Shown here: in pieces, positions 37,912-46,864 of the stretch
Layout: every line of letters starts with the position of its first letter
Position numbering within the stretch: position 1 is the first letter of the stretch
NCBI RefSeq assembly: GCF_001187505.1
Contig: NZ_CP012150.1
Coordinates: 4,774,001-4,838,000, forward strand
Direction of reading: 5' to 3'
Source: Mycolicibacterium goodii
Lineage (GTDB): Bacteria; Actinomycetota; Actinomycetes; Mycobacteriales; Mycobacteriaceae
Length of the DNA: 64,000 nucleotides
Made by a program: the position numbers and the translations under genes
The notes under the pieces: generated by a model
The model's input: only the letters and a program-made list of their open reading frames with translations
Told to the model about the DNA's origin: nothing
Databases searched by the model: none

Positions 37912-38718
37912 TCACGGTCCGACGACGCGTCCCAGCCACTTCTGGCAGATCCGGTCATATGTGCCGTCGTGTTGGGTGATGTTGAGCCACTGGTCGACCC
38001 ACCGGGCGGTATCGGTCGCCGCGGCAGGCAGAAGGTACGCCTTCTGCTCGAACGTGAACGGTTGATCGGTGGACACACCGCACAACGTGTGGTCCTGTGC
38101 GGTCTGGAACCGAATCTCGCTGGCGTCGGTGATCATCGCGTCCGCGTTTCCGGCGCTGATCTCGCCGAAGATGGTGTTGTTGTCGGGATGTTCGATGATC
38201 GTGGCCTGTTTGAGGTTGCCCTTCGCGAACTCCTCGTTGGTGCCACCGGGATTGACGACGACCCGTATCCCGGCCCGATCTATGTCCTGCAGCGAACGGA
38301 ATCGTGATGCGTCGGCACAGCGCACGATGGCGGCTTTGCCGTCGCGCAGGTACGGCGCGGAGTACACCGCGTCCTGCGCGCGTTTCAACGTGATGCTGAT
38401 GCCCCCCATCGCGATGTCGCACCGGTCGTCGAGATCGTCGACGAGTTTTGCCCACGATGTCTGCACCATCTCGACCTGGACGCCGAGCCGGCGCGCCATG
38501 TCTTCCGCGAGGTCGATGTCCATCCCGCTCCAGGTTCCTTGCGGGTCATGGAAGGTGAACGGGCGGTAGTCGCCGGTGCTACAGACTCTCAGGGTTCTCG
38601 ATTCGGTGATGTGCCGCAGGGGACTGGGACTCGGAGTCGATTCCGATGCGCATCCTGCCGGCAGTGTGGACAGCGACAGCAGGGCGGCACAGAAAATGGT
38701 CGCTTGTCTGAGGCGCAC
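37912..38718 (-). CDS. periplasmic-type cyclohexadienyl/arogenate dehydratase-like lipoprotein (PheC-like)
   Basis: A 268-residue solute-binding-fold protein with a lipobox (LPAGC, Cys23), so it is anchored outside the membrane. The sequence follows Pseudomonas PheC much more closely than amino-acid binding proteins: CSTGDYRPFTFHDP, CDIAMGGISITLKRAQ, VVNPGGTNEEFAKGNLK, EHPDNNTIFGEI and TFEQKAYLLP. PheC turns prephenate into phenylpyruvate or arogenate into phenylalanine. The Glu after ITDAS and the Asn in HPDN, positions I associate with PheC catalysis, are present. The GTG start is at 38718. A plain ABC-transporter binding protein is the alternative, but no permease gene is adjacent. Confidence 0.75.
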   Translation of the reverse strand: MRLRQATIFCAALLSLSTLPAGCASESTPSPSPLRHITESRTLRVCSTGDYRPFTFHDPQGTWSGMDIDLAEDMARRLGVQVEMVQTSWAKLVDDLDDRCDIAMGGISITLKRAQDAVYSAPYLRDGKAAIVRCADASRFRSLQDIDRAGIRVVVNPGGTNEEFAKGNLKQATIIEHPDNNTIFGEISAGNADAMITDASEIRFQTAQDHTLCGVSTDQPFTFEQKAYLLPAAATDTARWVDQWLNITQHDGTYDRICQKWLGRVVGP

Positions 38719-38877
38719 TGGGTCAGGCTCTCACGACTGCCTGGGTGGACGCTGTGCCGACGCAGGACAGCGCGACCTGTGGGCACGGGCGAAGCGAATG
38801 TGCGACGATGCCCAGGTGCCCAGCCGCGCAGGTTGCGGTACGCCACGACACCGACAGCAGAGAGGACGGCCGGATAC

Positions 38878-39444
38878 ATGACCGTAAGGCGTGGTCGCGG
38901 GCGGTCCCGCAGCGCGGCCCCACTGGCGATCGCCGGATTCTCCATCGTCGGTCTCGTGATGGCGGCACCTGCTGTGGCTGATCCGGTACCGGATCCTGCT
39001 CCGCCGGGCCCCGCTGTCGCGGCGCCGGGTCAACCGGTTGTCGAGCCTGCCGAGGGTCCCGCACCACCGCCCGCGCCGCCTCCGATCGGTGCTCCGCCGG
39101 TGCCTGAGATGGCGAACCCCGTGTACGGCTCGGGCCAGTCGGGTTCCGGTCCGTTGGGCACGCTGCGGGATCTGTGGCACCAGGCCCGCGATCCCGGCGG
39201 CATGCAGTTGGCCCCCACGGGTGGCGTCGCGCCACCGCCCGGGGCCGGCGCGCCTCCGCCGCTGCCGCCCGGATACGTCTCGATCAACGCTCCCGGTTCC
39301 GAGACGCCGGTGACCGAGGACCCGGCTGCGAATGCCGGTGGTCCGCCGCTGCCGCCTGGCTATTACCCGCTGGACGGCCCGCCGCCGCCGGGGTATGAGT
39401 TCAACTCACCGGCTCCGGCTCCTGCGGCCCCGCCGGTTCCTTAG
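38878..39444 (+). CDS. exported Pro-rich protein
   Basis: A 188-residue exported protein. A twin-arginine-like N-terminus (MTVRRGRGRSRS) leads into a hydrophobic core and VADPVPDP cut region (about residue 38). Nearly all of the mature chain is Pro/Ala/Gly low complexity, with repeated PPLPPGY units; a short ordered island is GTLRDLWHQARDPGGMQ. AGAGAGGA lies upstream of the ATG. Function unknown; such proteins are usually cell-wall associated. Confidence 0.75.
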   Translation: MTVRRGRGRSRSAAPLAIAGFSIVGLVMAAPAVADPVPDPAPPGPAVAAPGQPVVEPAEGPAPPPAPPPIGAPPVPEMANPVYGSGQSGSGPLGTLRDLWHQARDPGGMQLAPTGGVAPPPGAGAPPPLPPGYVSINAPGSETPVTEDPAANAGGPPLPPGYYPLDGPPPPGYEFNSPAPAPAAPPVP

Positions 39445-39488
39445 GCCTCGATTCACCCGTCGCCGGTCGGTGACGTCGTCGCGATGTC

Positions 39489-40877
39489 TCAGCACTCCAC
39501 GACGTTCACCGGCACGGCCGTGGCCAGACCGCCGGTCGAGGTCTCCTTGTACTTGGCACTCATGTCCCGCCCGGTGCTGCGCATCGTCTCAATCACCTGA
39601 TCGAGGCTCACGCGGTGAGTTCCGTCGCCGCGCAACGCCATTCGCGCCGCGTTGATCGCCTTGCCCGCCGAGATGGCGTTGCGTTCGATACATGGGATCT
39701 GCACCAGGCCGCCGATCGGGTCGCAGGTCAGCCCGAGGCTGTGTTCCATGGCGATCTCGGCGGCGTTCTCGACTTGCGCCGATGTCCCTCCGAGAACTTC
39801 GGCCAGCCCGGCGGCCGCCATCGAGGCCGCTGAACCGACCTCGCCCTGGCATCCCACCTCTGCGCCCGAGATCGAAGCGCGTTCTTTGTACAACGATCCG
39901 ATCGCCCCCGCGGTCAGCAGGAACCGGACGGTGGCGTCGTCGGGGTCCGCCGTGCCCCGTGGCGTGTAGTGCAGTGCGTAGTACAGGACGGCGGGGATGA
40001 TCCCGGCGGCGCCGTTGGTGGGCGCGGTGACGATGCGGCCGCCGGACGCGTTCTCCTCGTTGACCGCCAGCGCGACGAGGTTCACCCAGTCCTCGGCGTA
40101 GACGGGGTCACGGTCGGGATCGTCGGCGAGTAGCCGCCGGTACCACTCGCGTGCCCGCCGCCGCACCCGTAGCGTGCCGGGGAGGAATCCGTCGCGGGTG
40201 ATGCCGTGCTCCATGCATTCGAACATCACGTCGCGGATGTGCAGCAGACGCGACCTGATCTCACCCTCGGTTCTGGTTGCGGTTTCGAACGCGAGCATGA
40301 CGGAACTGATGGAGGAGTCGAATTTGTCGGCCAGAGCCAGCAATTCGGCAGCGGAGCTGAAGGTGATGTCACCGTCTCCGGATCCGTGACTTTGCTCTGG
40401 TCCATCGGCACCTTCGGTGACGACGAATCCTCCGCCGACCGAGAAGTAGGTCTGCGAATGCAGCAGGCGGCCATCGGATCCGGCGGCGGATAACCGCATA
40501 CCGTTGGAATGCGTGGGCAGCACCGTCTCAGGGTGTAACCGGATGTCGTCCTCGGAGAGCGCGATCTCGACACGTCCGCCCACCCGGATGCGGCCGTCGG
40601 CACGCATTTGCCCGATCCGCCGGTCCTTGACGTCGGACTCGATGGTCTCGGGGCGAAAACCTTCCAGACCCAACAGGATTGCCGACATGGTCCCGTGGCC
40701 GGCGCCGGTCGCGGCCAGCGATCCGTACAGGTCGACGTCAATGGTTGCGACCGCGTCGAGCAATCCGTGGTTTGCGAGGTCGTCGGCAAACCGCGCGGCC
40801 GCCCGCATGGGCCCCACGGTGTGCGAACTGGAGGGACCGATGCCGACGCTGAACAGATCGAACACGCTGACGGTCAT
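39489..40877 (-). CDS. sdaA: L-serine ammonia-lyase (single-chain, iron-sulfur)
   Basis: A 462-residue L-serine dehydratase converting serine to pyruvate and ammonia. The N-terminal beta domain begins [21 protein letters not shown], and the C-terminal alpha domain has the [4Fe-4S] cysteines in [28 protein letters not shown] and QIPCIERNA. Length fits the fused type found in E. coli and mycobacteria. No adjacent glycine-cleavage gene. Confidence 0.95.
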   Translation of the reverse strand: MTVSVFDLFSVGIGPSSSHTVGPMRAAARFADDLANHGLLDAVATIDVDLYGSLAATGAGHGTMSAILLGLEGFRPETIESDVKDRRIGQMRADGRIRVGGRVEIALSEDDIRLHPETVLPTHSNGMRLSAAGSDGRLLHSQTYFSVGGGFVVTEGADGPEQSHGSGDGDITFSSAAELLALADKFDSSISSVMLAFETATRTEGEIRSRLLHIRDVMFECMEHGITRDGFLPGTLRVRRRAREWYRRLLADDPDRDPVYAEDWVNLVALAVNEENASGGRIVTAPTNGAAGIIPAVLYYALHYTPRGTADPDDATVRFLLTAGAIGSLYKERASISGAEVGCQGEVGSAASMAAAGLAEVLGGTSAQVENAAEIAMEHSLGLTCDPIGGLVQIPCIERNAISAGKAINAARMALRGDGTHRVSLDQVIETMRSTGRDMSAKYKETSTGGLATAVPVNVVEC

Positions 40878-41036
40878 CGGATGCCGGACCTCAGGTCAAG
40901 GCCCAGACAAAACATTGCCGGCACTCCGTCCTCTCGCCACGACTCAGAGCTGGCGTTCTGCCAGTCCACTCCAGGCTAGTCCGAAGAACCGGTGGACCGT
41001 CGGGGCATCGAAGCCACGGCGGGAAGGTCCTGCTGA

Positions 41037-41072
41037 GACACGCAGCGCCGCACCGCCGCGGCGCTGCGTGTC
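41037..41072. terminator. 15-bp stem-loop
   Basis: GACACGCAGCGCCGC, six-base loop, GCGGCGCTGCGTGTC: a perfect 15-bp stem just past the stop of the 51-residue membrane peptide gene on the minus strand. Probable terminator. Confidence 0.7.
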
Positions 41073-41076
41073 CGGA

Positions 41077-41232
41077 TCAGAACCAGACTTTTCGTCCGCC
41101 GACGGGGCGCCCGACGGCACCGAGGATCCACAGGATGACGCCGACGACGATCAGGATGCCGCCAATGGTGTACAGGATCGACAGGCTCGTGAAGTAGCCG
41201 ATCAACAGAAGGATGATGCCGAGGACAATCAT
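41077..41232 (-). CDS. 51-residue membrane peptide (DUF6131-like)
   Basis: A very small gene with two hydrophobic helices: MIVLGIILLLIGYF and TIGGILIVVGVILWILGAVG, then a short basic end (GRPVGGRKVWF). It matches the tiny conserved actinobacterial membrane peptides I know as DUF6131. Often several copies exist per genome and some respond to envelope stress. A terminator-like hairpin follows the stop. The 312 bases upstream (41233-41544) hold no gene, only a low-GC stretch probably containing promoters for this gene and for the SDR. Confidence 0.75.
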   Translation of the reverse strand: MIVLGIILLLIGYFTSLSILYTIGGILIVVGVILWILGAVGRPVGGRKVWF

Positions 41233-41544
41233 TGCTGAATCCGATCTGACTCGTGGTGATCCGGTTGGGCGGATAAATTGACGTCAACAGAATTGCCGTT
41301 TCGGCGCCGATTCAAACAGCAAATTTTCCCGCCGTTCTTGCGAAGCCTGACCGACTCTTTGCTGTAGCCGTCTTTTCGCACGTCGCCCCGTCTTGAACGG
41401 TCGTGCAGAAGGTCGGGGCGTCCACCACTTCGTCACCGATGGCGAGATTCGGCGAAATTTAACGATCTTGGTAATAATCTCCCGTAGGGTTGACGGGCAG
41501 CACGGACCCGCATCTCGGGACCGCGGCGCGGAAGGGAAACAGCC

Positions 41545-42387
41545 ATGGCGGATGCGTTCGGCGGCAAGGTCGCCGTCATCACCGGTGCAGGTTCGGGAAT
41601 CGGCCGGGCGCTCTCACTGGCTCTCGCGCGGTCGGGGGCGCGGGTGGCCATCAGCGATGTCGATGCGGCGGGCCTGGTCGATACCGAGAAGCAACTGCGC
41701 GGTTTCGGCGCCGACATCAGGAGCGACCGGTTGGACGTCACCGATCAGCAGGCGTTCATGGAGTATGCGGGTCTGGTCAGAGACCACTTCGGCGCGGTGA
41801 ACCAGGTCTACAACAACGCCGGAATAGCGTTTGCCGGCGGCGTGGAGAACTCTGAGGTCGCCGACATCGAACGCGTGATGAACGTGAACTTCTGGGGTGT
41901 CGTCCACGGCACCAAGGCGTTTCTTCCCCATCTCATCGAGTCGGGCGACGGGCACGTCGTGAACATCTCCAGTCTTTTCGGGTTGCTCGCGGCACCCGGG
42001 CAGGTCGGCTACGTCGCGGCGAAGTTCGCGGTGCGCGGGTTCACCGAGGCACTGCGTCAGGAGATGATGATCGCCGGTCATCCGGTGAAGGTGACCGCCG
42101 TGCATCCGGGCGGGGTGCGGACATCGCTCGCCCAGAATGCAACGGGGTTCGCCGGTTTCGACAAGGCTGCGAGCATCGAGATCTTCAACAAGTCGTCCAT
42201 CACCTCGCCGGAGAAGGCGGCACGAACCATCTTGCGGGGCGTGCGCAGGAACAAGGCACGTGTGCTGGTCGGGCCGGACGCGATGGCCGTCGATGCCTTG
42301 GTGCGGTTGACGGGACCGGGTTACCAGAATCTGCTGACCCGATACCAGGTCTGGAGTGCCGGCCGTCGGGCTCTCTCGAAGGTCTGA
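41545..42387 (+). CDS. short-chain dehydrogenase/reductase
   Basis: A 280-residue classical SDR. The NAD(P)-binding motif is VITGAGSGIGRALSLAL, then YNNAGIAFAGG, the catalytic Ser in VVNISSLFGLLA and the YxxxK pair in GYVAAKFAVRG. The C-terminal extension of about 50 residues resembles the mycobacterial SadH/MymA-operon SDRs. RBS GGAAGGGAAAC precedes the ATG at 41545. Confidence 0.9.
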   Translation: MADAFGGKVAVITGAGSGIGRALSLALARSGARVAISDVDAAGLVDTEKQLRGFGADIRSDRLDVTDQQAFMEYAGLVRDHFGAVNQVYNNAGIAFAGGVENSEVADIERVMNVNFWGVVHGTKAFLPHLIESGDGHVVNISSLFGLLAAPGQVGYVAAKFAVRGFTEALRQEMMIAGHPVKVTAVHPGGVRTSLAQNATGFAGFDKAASIEIFNKSSITSPEKAARTILRGVRRNKARVLVGPDAMAVDALVRLTGPGYQNLLTRYQVWSAGRRALSKV

Positions 42388-42486
42388 CGTGGAGCCGCAT
42401 CGATGCGGCGGTGTGCGACAAATGCTTTGAAAGACGGGAGGTTCACCTCTCCTCAGCCTAGACTCGTGGGCGCCAGACGAATCGGC

Positions 42487-42506
42487 AGTGTCGTTAATTC
42501 GACACT
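42487..42506. promoter_or_regulatory. inverted repeat before the LysM-esterase gene
   Basis: AGTGTCG-TTAATT-CGACACT: perfect 7-bp arms with an AT spacer, ending one base before the GAGGAGGG ribosome site. It could be a repressor operator or a 5'-leader hairpin. It does not match the mycobacterial LexA box. Confidence 0.5.
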
Positions 42507-42520
42507 TGAGGAGGGGGCGT

Positions 42521-43873
42521 ATGGTCAGGACGCACACGGTGGCCGCGGGGGAGACGTTGTCCGGCTTGGCGTTGCGGTTCTACGGCGACGCGGAGCTGTA
42601 TCCGCTGATTGCGACAGCCAGTGGGATCCCGGATCCCGGCGTCATCGCGGTGGGGCAGAAGCTCATCTTTCCGGACTTCGTGCGGCACACGGTGGTCGCC
42701 GGGGAGACGTTGTCGGAGGTGGCTTCGCGGTTCTACGGTGACGCGGGCCTGGCCCCGCTGATCGCCGCTGCGAGCGGGATCGCCGCGACCGCAGATGCCG
42801 AGCCCGGGCAACGGCTCGCCATCCCGGACATCACGCGGTATCCGGTGGTTGCCGGTGACACGCTGTCGGGATTGGCCATGCGGTTCTATGGGGATTCGGC
42901 GTTCTACCCGCTGATCGCCGCCGTCAACGGAATCCCGAACCCGAACCTCATCGAAGTCGGCCGGGTGCTACTGATATTCGCCGGACGTAGTGACGGATTC
43001 GGGCTGCGCATCGTCGACCGCAACGAAAGCGATCCTCGGCTGTGGTACTACCGCTTCCAGACCGCGGCGATCGGTTGGAACCCGGGCATCAACGTCCTGC
43101 TGCCGGACGACTATCGCACCAGCGGGAAGACCTACCCGGTGCTCTACCTCCTCCACGGGGGCGGGGACCAGGATTTCCGCACATTCGACTTCCTCGGTGT
43201 CAGGAACTGGACCGCAGGCAAGCCCATCATCGTGGTCATGCCGGACGGCGGGCACGCCGGCTGGTACTCGAATCCGGTCGCATCCTTTGTCGGACCGCGC
43301 AACTGGGAGACCTTCCACATCGCGCAGTTGCTGCCCTGGATCGAGGCGAACTTTCGCACATACGCCGAATACGACGGCCGCGCGGTGGCAGGGTTCTCGA
43401 TGGGCGGGTTCGGCGCACTGAAGTATGCCGCGAAGTACTACGGCCATTTCGCCTCGGTGAGCAGCCATTCCGGGCCGGCGAGTCTGCGGCGCGACTTCGG
43501 CCTGGTGGTCCACTGGGCGAATCTGACCTCGGCGGTGCTGGATCTCGGCGGCGGGACGGTTTACGGTGCGCCGCTGTGGGACCAGGCGCGGGTGAGCGCG
43601 GACAATCCGGTGGAACGGATCGAGAGTTACCGGAACAAGCGGGTGTTCCTCGTGGCCGGGACCAGCCCGGACCCACTCAACTGGTTCGACAGCGTCAACG
43701 AGACCCAGGTGCTCGCCGGCCAGCGCGAATTCCGTGAACGCCTGAGGGCCGCGGGCATTCCGCACGAGGCCCACGAGGTACCCGGCGGGCACATCTTCCG
43801 GCCCGAGATGTTCATACGGGATCTCGACGGGATCATCGCCCGCCTGCGTCCCGCCGCGACCATCGAAGTGTGA
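42521..43873 (+). CDS. three-LysM plus esterase-D-like alpha/beta hydrolase fusion
   Basis: A 450-residue two-part protein. Residues 1-153 contain three LysM-type repeats (about 4-51, 56-102, 107-153), each beginning with a VVAGDTLSGLAMRFYGD-like segment. Residues about 155-440 are an alpha/beta hydrolase of the esterase D/antigen 85-like type: YPVLYLLHGGGDQDF oxyanion strand, nucleophile Ser293 in AGFSMGGFGAL, and His in VPGGHIF. LysM normally binds peptidoglycan, yet the chain begins directly with the first repeat and has no signal peptide or anchor. The ATG at 42521 is set by GAGGAGGGG. An upstream GTG at 42488 would add only eleven basic residues. Confidence 0.85.
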   Translation: MVRTHTVAAGETLSGLALRFYGDAELYPLIATASGIPDPGVIAVGQKLIFPDFVRHTVVAGETLSEVASRFYGDAGLAPLIAAASGIAATADAEPGQRLAIPDITRYPVVAGDTLSGLAMRFYGDSAFYPLIAAVNGIPNPNLIEVGRVLLIFAGRSDGFGLRIVDRNESDPRLWYYRFQTAAIGWNPGINVLLPDDYRTSGKTYPVLYLLHGGGDQDFRTFDFLGVRNWTAGKPIIVVMPDGGHAGWYSNPVASFVGPRNWETFHIAQLLPWIEANFRTYAEYDGRAVAGFSMGGFGALKYAAKYYGHFASVSSHSGPASLRRDFGLVVHWANLTSAVLDLGGGTVYGAPLWDQARVSADNPVERIESYRNKRVFLVAGTSPDPLNWFDSVNETQVLAGQREFRERLRAAGIPHEAHEVPGGHIFRPEMFIRDLDGIIARLRPAATIEV

Positions 43874-44002
43874 ACGGCGCCAACCTCATCGGGTCACCGT
43901 GAGGTGAGCACTCGGTGTCATGCGGGCCGGGTCCGGTTACCGACAACGAATTCTCTGGCGAGTGGGCCAAAGTCGTCGGTGGCGGCATTTGGCTCAAGGG
44001 CG

Positions 44003-44644
44003 CTAGTTGGCGGCGTCGAGAATCTTGATCGCGAAGATGAGCGAGTCACCCGGCTCGATGCCCGCGGCCGGCTGACCGTTCGGATATCCGTCCTGTGAGG
44101 TCATCGCCACGGCGACGGTGGATCCGACCGTCTGGCCCGCGATCGCCTTCTGGAATCCGGCCACCACGCCGTTCAACGGGAAGTCGACCGGCGCGCCGCG
44201 CTCATAGCTGCTGTCGAACACCTTACCGTCGCGACCGTTGACTCCCATGTAGCAGACCAGGACGGTGGCATTGTCCGCGACGACGGGTCCGTCGCCGGGC
44301 TGCAGCGTCTTGACCTGGGTTTCGGTCACGCTGAACGGCCCGTTGACGTTGACCACCGGTGCCGCGGCGTCGGTCGACCCGGTGACCTCGATGCTGCCGG
44401 TGGCTCCGGACAGGGCCCATTCCGGAACGGCGGCGCCCTGGGGCGCGGCGGTCGGGCAGGTGCTCGCCGCGGGCGCCGCGGTCTCGGTCGAGGTGGAGGT
44501 GAGAGCCTCGACATTGGTCGACGAACTGGCCGGCGACGAGCTTGACGACGCGGTGTCCGAGTCGGAGCCACAAGCGACGAGGGTCAAGGCGAGCGAGGCG
44601 GCGCAGGCCGCGATGGCGACGGAGGAAGACACGCGAGAGTTCAC
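44003..44644 (-). CDS. FKBP-type peptidyl-prolyl isomerase lipoprotein
   Basis: A lipoprotein of about 213 residues: signal and lipobox LTLVAC, a Ser/Thr/Ala linker, then an FKBP domain of about 110 residues (VLVCYMGVNGRDGKVFDSSYERGAPVDFPL, and GVVAGFQKAIAGQTVGSTVAVAM). It should catalyse proline isomerisation of exported proteins. I use the GTG at 44644, which leaves a normal-length signal; an ATG at 44695 is also in frame. A Cys pair (STCPTAAP and LVCYMG) flanks the domain. Lies behind a methyltransferase gene on the same strand. Confidence 0.8.
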   Translation of the reverse strand: MNSRVSSSVAIAACAASLALTLVACGSDSDTASSSSSPASSSTNVEALTSTSTETAAPAASTCPTAAPQGAAVPEWALSGATGSIEVTGSTDAAAPVVNVNGPFSVTETQVKTLQPGDGPVVADNATVLVCYMGVNGRDGKVFDSSYERGAPVDFPLNGVVAGFQKAIAGQTVGSTVAVAMTSQDGYPNGQPAAGIEPGDSLIFAIKILDAAN

Positions 44645-44719
44645 CGCCGATACGCTACAGCCGCATGTGCCTGCCTGTGCCGTTACCCCGGTCACCGGCC
44701 GGCTAGCTCACGGACGTCC

Positions 44720-45325
44720 CTACGCGGAACGCAGGATCGCGACGAGGAAATCGGAATCGTCGGTGAACGGGCGCACATCCCAGGTGGACAGCAGCTGGTC
44801 GGGGATGAACCCGGCTTCTTTCGCGTCGGCGAGAAACTCGCCGAACTCGTAGTCGCGGCCCGCGCCGAAACCGATGACGGCGCGTCCGTTGCCGGCCAGG
44901 TGGACGCGAAGTCGGGACAGCACCCGGACCCGGGTGCTCGGCGCGAGGAAGGTCATCACGTTGCCGGCGGAGACGATGATGTCGAACGGTTCGGTGATGC
45001 CGCGCGCCGGTAGGTCGAGTTCGGCGAGGTCACCGACCAGCCAATGCGGCCCCGGGTGGTCCTCCTCGGCGGCGGCGATCAGGGCCGGGTCGACGTCGAC
45101 ACCGACCACGCGGTGCCCTACGCCTGCCAGGTATCCGCCCAGCCGACCGGGTCCGCAGCCCGCGTCGAGGATGTGGGCGCCCCGGGGTGCCATGGCATCC
45201 ACGAGGCGGGCCTCGCCGAACAGGTCTTCACCGGCGCGCGCCAGGGAGCGGAAGCGCTCGATGTACCACCGCGAATGCCCCGGGTCAGCCGCCACCTTCT
45301 GCATCCACAGACTCTGCTCGACCAT
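44720..45325 (-). CDS. class I SAM-dependent methyltransferase
   Basis: A 201-residue methyltransferase. Motif I is HILDAGCGPGRLGGYLAGVG, the ribose-binding Asp is in VVGVDVDPAL, motif II-like HWLVGDLAELDLP follows, and then IIVSAGNVMTF. Substrate unknown. It is followed on the same strand by the FKBP lipoprotein and preceded by acyltransferase-3. Confidence 0.85.
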   Translation of the reverse strand: MVEQSLWMQKVAADPGHSRWYIERFRSLARAGEDLFGEARLVDAMAPRGAHILDAGCGPGRLGGYLAGVGHRVVGVDVDPALIAAAEEDHPGPHWLVGDLAELDLPARGITEPFDIIVSAGNVMTFLAPSTRVRVLSRLRVHLAGNGRAVIGFGAGRDYEFGEFLADAKEAGFIPDQLLSTWDVRPFTDDSDFLVAILRSA

Positions 45326-45382
45326 CCCGGCATTGTCTCAGCTCGGCTGTTCGCCGGCGCGAGCGGCCGACGTCACGGTTGC

Positions 45383-46453
45383 TCAACTACCGGTCTTCAC
45401 CGCCGCCTCCGAATGCGCTTCAGCTGTGACCGGTTTGGCGGACTTGCGGAAGATTCGGTTCTTCAGGTTCGACGCCCGCTTCTCCACCAGGAACCAGCTC
45501 CCGGCTGCCACCGGCATGACCGCCGCGGTCGACAGGCCGAAGAACAGGAACGGGTTGAGTGCGGCCATGCCTATGGTGGCCAGTAACTGCTGAACCGGGA
45601 ATGCGTAGATGTAGACCCCGTATGAGAGGTCGTTGCGCAGCCGCGAGCGCTTCACCAGCGCGCCCGACACGATGATCGCGTACGCCAGCGGCAGGGCACC
45701 GATGACGCGGTTGTTGTGGGTGAACGATGAGGCCACGACGATCGCGGCAGCCAGGGCCACCAGCCACCAGTTCGCCGGGATCCTGTGCTGGAACCGATAG
45801 AACATCGCGCCGGCCAGGAACACGACGGCAAACCTTGCCAGCATCTGGGCCATGCTGTAACCGGGGGGTGTGTAGGAGACGTAGCCGCACCAGCACACCG
45901 CGGCGACGAACAAGATGGGAATCGTCCAGCGCCGCTTCAGCAATCCGACGAAGCCGAGCACAGACACCATGAGGTCGCAGAGAAGTACGAAGAACAGTGT
46001 CCAGATCGAGCCGTTCCACACCCCCGGGTACGGCACGTCGATGGGTGTTCCGTCGATGTTCATGTAGGCGATGTTCAGCACCGCATTGTTCAGGAAGTAT
46101 CCGATCTCGGAGGACAGGGTCACCGTGCTGTGGGTGAGTTTGGCCGCGAACGGCGCGGCGACGAAGGCGACCACCGCCAGGCAGACCCACAGGCCGGGGA
46201 AGATGCGCAGGAAGCGCGAGGCCCAATACTCCTTCAGGTAGGGACGACGCAGCCACGCCGCCGTGATGAGGAACCCCGAGATGATGAAGAACCCGTCAGC
46301 GAACATGTCGCTGAGCAATCGAACCGCGGGCGCGTAGTCGATCGCGCGCCCGGTGAGTGGCCACGAGTGCCAGAAGACCACTCCGATCGCCAGGAAGAGT
46401 CGCCACAACGTCAGCGCATTGCGTCGTCGATCGAATACCTGTGCAAGAGTCAT
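45383..46453 (-). CDS. acyltransferase family 3 membrane protein
   Basis: A 356-residue AT3 protein, a second copy in this window. It starts NALTLWRLFLAIGVVFWHSWPL (conserved Arg and His), then DMFADGFFIISGFLITAAWL, and has about ten helices to residue 330 followed by a basic cytoplasmic tail. Wording is closer to polysaccharide O-acetyltransferases than to the copy at 2.2 kb. The ATG at 46453 is preceded by GGGGGGA; an ATG at 46486 adds eleven residues without similarity. Confidence 0.88.
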   Translation of the reverse strand: MTLAQVFDRRRNALTLWRLFLAIGVVFWHSWPLTGRAIDYAPAVRLLSDMFADGFFIISGFLITAAWLRRPYLKEYWASRFLRIFPGLWVCLAVVAFVAAPFAAKLTHSTVTLSSEIGYFLNNAVLNIAYMNIDGTPIDVPYPGVWNGSIWTLFFVLLCDLMVSVLGFVGLLKRRWTIPILFVAAVCWCGYVSYTPPGYSMAQMLARFAVVFLAGAMFYRFQHRIPANWWLVALAAAIVVASSFTHNNRVIGALPLAYAIIVSGALVKRSRLRNDLSYGVYIYAFPVQQLLATIGMAALNPFLFFGLSTAAVMPVAAGSWFLVEKRASNLKNRIFRKSAKPVTAEAHSEAAVKTGS

Positions 46454-46828
46454 GATCACCGTCCCCCCCAGGTCGGAAATAATCATTCAGCAACTAGATC
46501 GTTGCATAACGAGAATGCGTATTCACCTCCCGTCCCCTCGTCAAATGACGTTATCACCCCGACTTTCGGATTTCCCGGCAGGCCGTGAAATTTGCTGCCA
46601 ATGGAGGGGATTCCTGCTGCGCCGCAGGCATCTACCGCAATTCAAGATCATTTTCTACAGCGTCAGTTTTTACCGGCATTGTCGACTGGGCTCATCGCTG
46701 CCTGGAACGATCAGACGCAGGCGTCGGTGATTCTGTGATTCACATGGCGAACGAAATTCGGCCGTCGGGAGCTCGATTTGGCATTCTGCGATGAGCGCTG
46801 CCAATGAGTGATCCCGGAGACTCCAACC
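46454..46828. other. 375-base low-GC intergenic region
   Basis: Clearly lower in GC than its surroundings, with runs such as CATTTTCTACAG. It separates the acyltransferase (which is transcribed away from here) from the end of the response-regulator gene. I see no coding frame with mycobacterial codon use. It may contain the acyltransferase promoter or be imported DNA. Confidence 0.4.
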
Positions 46829-46850
46829 CCTGACGGCATCCGCCGTCAGG
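46829..46850 (-). terminator. terminator of the two-component operon
   Basis: CCTGACGGC, four-base loop, GCCGTCAGG: 9-bp stem located 15 bases past the response-regulator stop on the minus strand. Confidence 0.6.
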
Positions 46851-46864
46851 AATCGTCGGTCAGC

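Noticed and set aside
42487..42506. LexA/SOS box before the LysM-esterase
   Set aside because: The arms AGTGTCG/CGACACT do not match the mycobacterial TCGAAC-N4-GTTCGA box.
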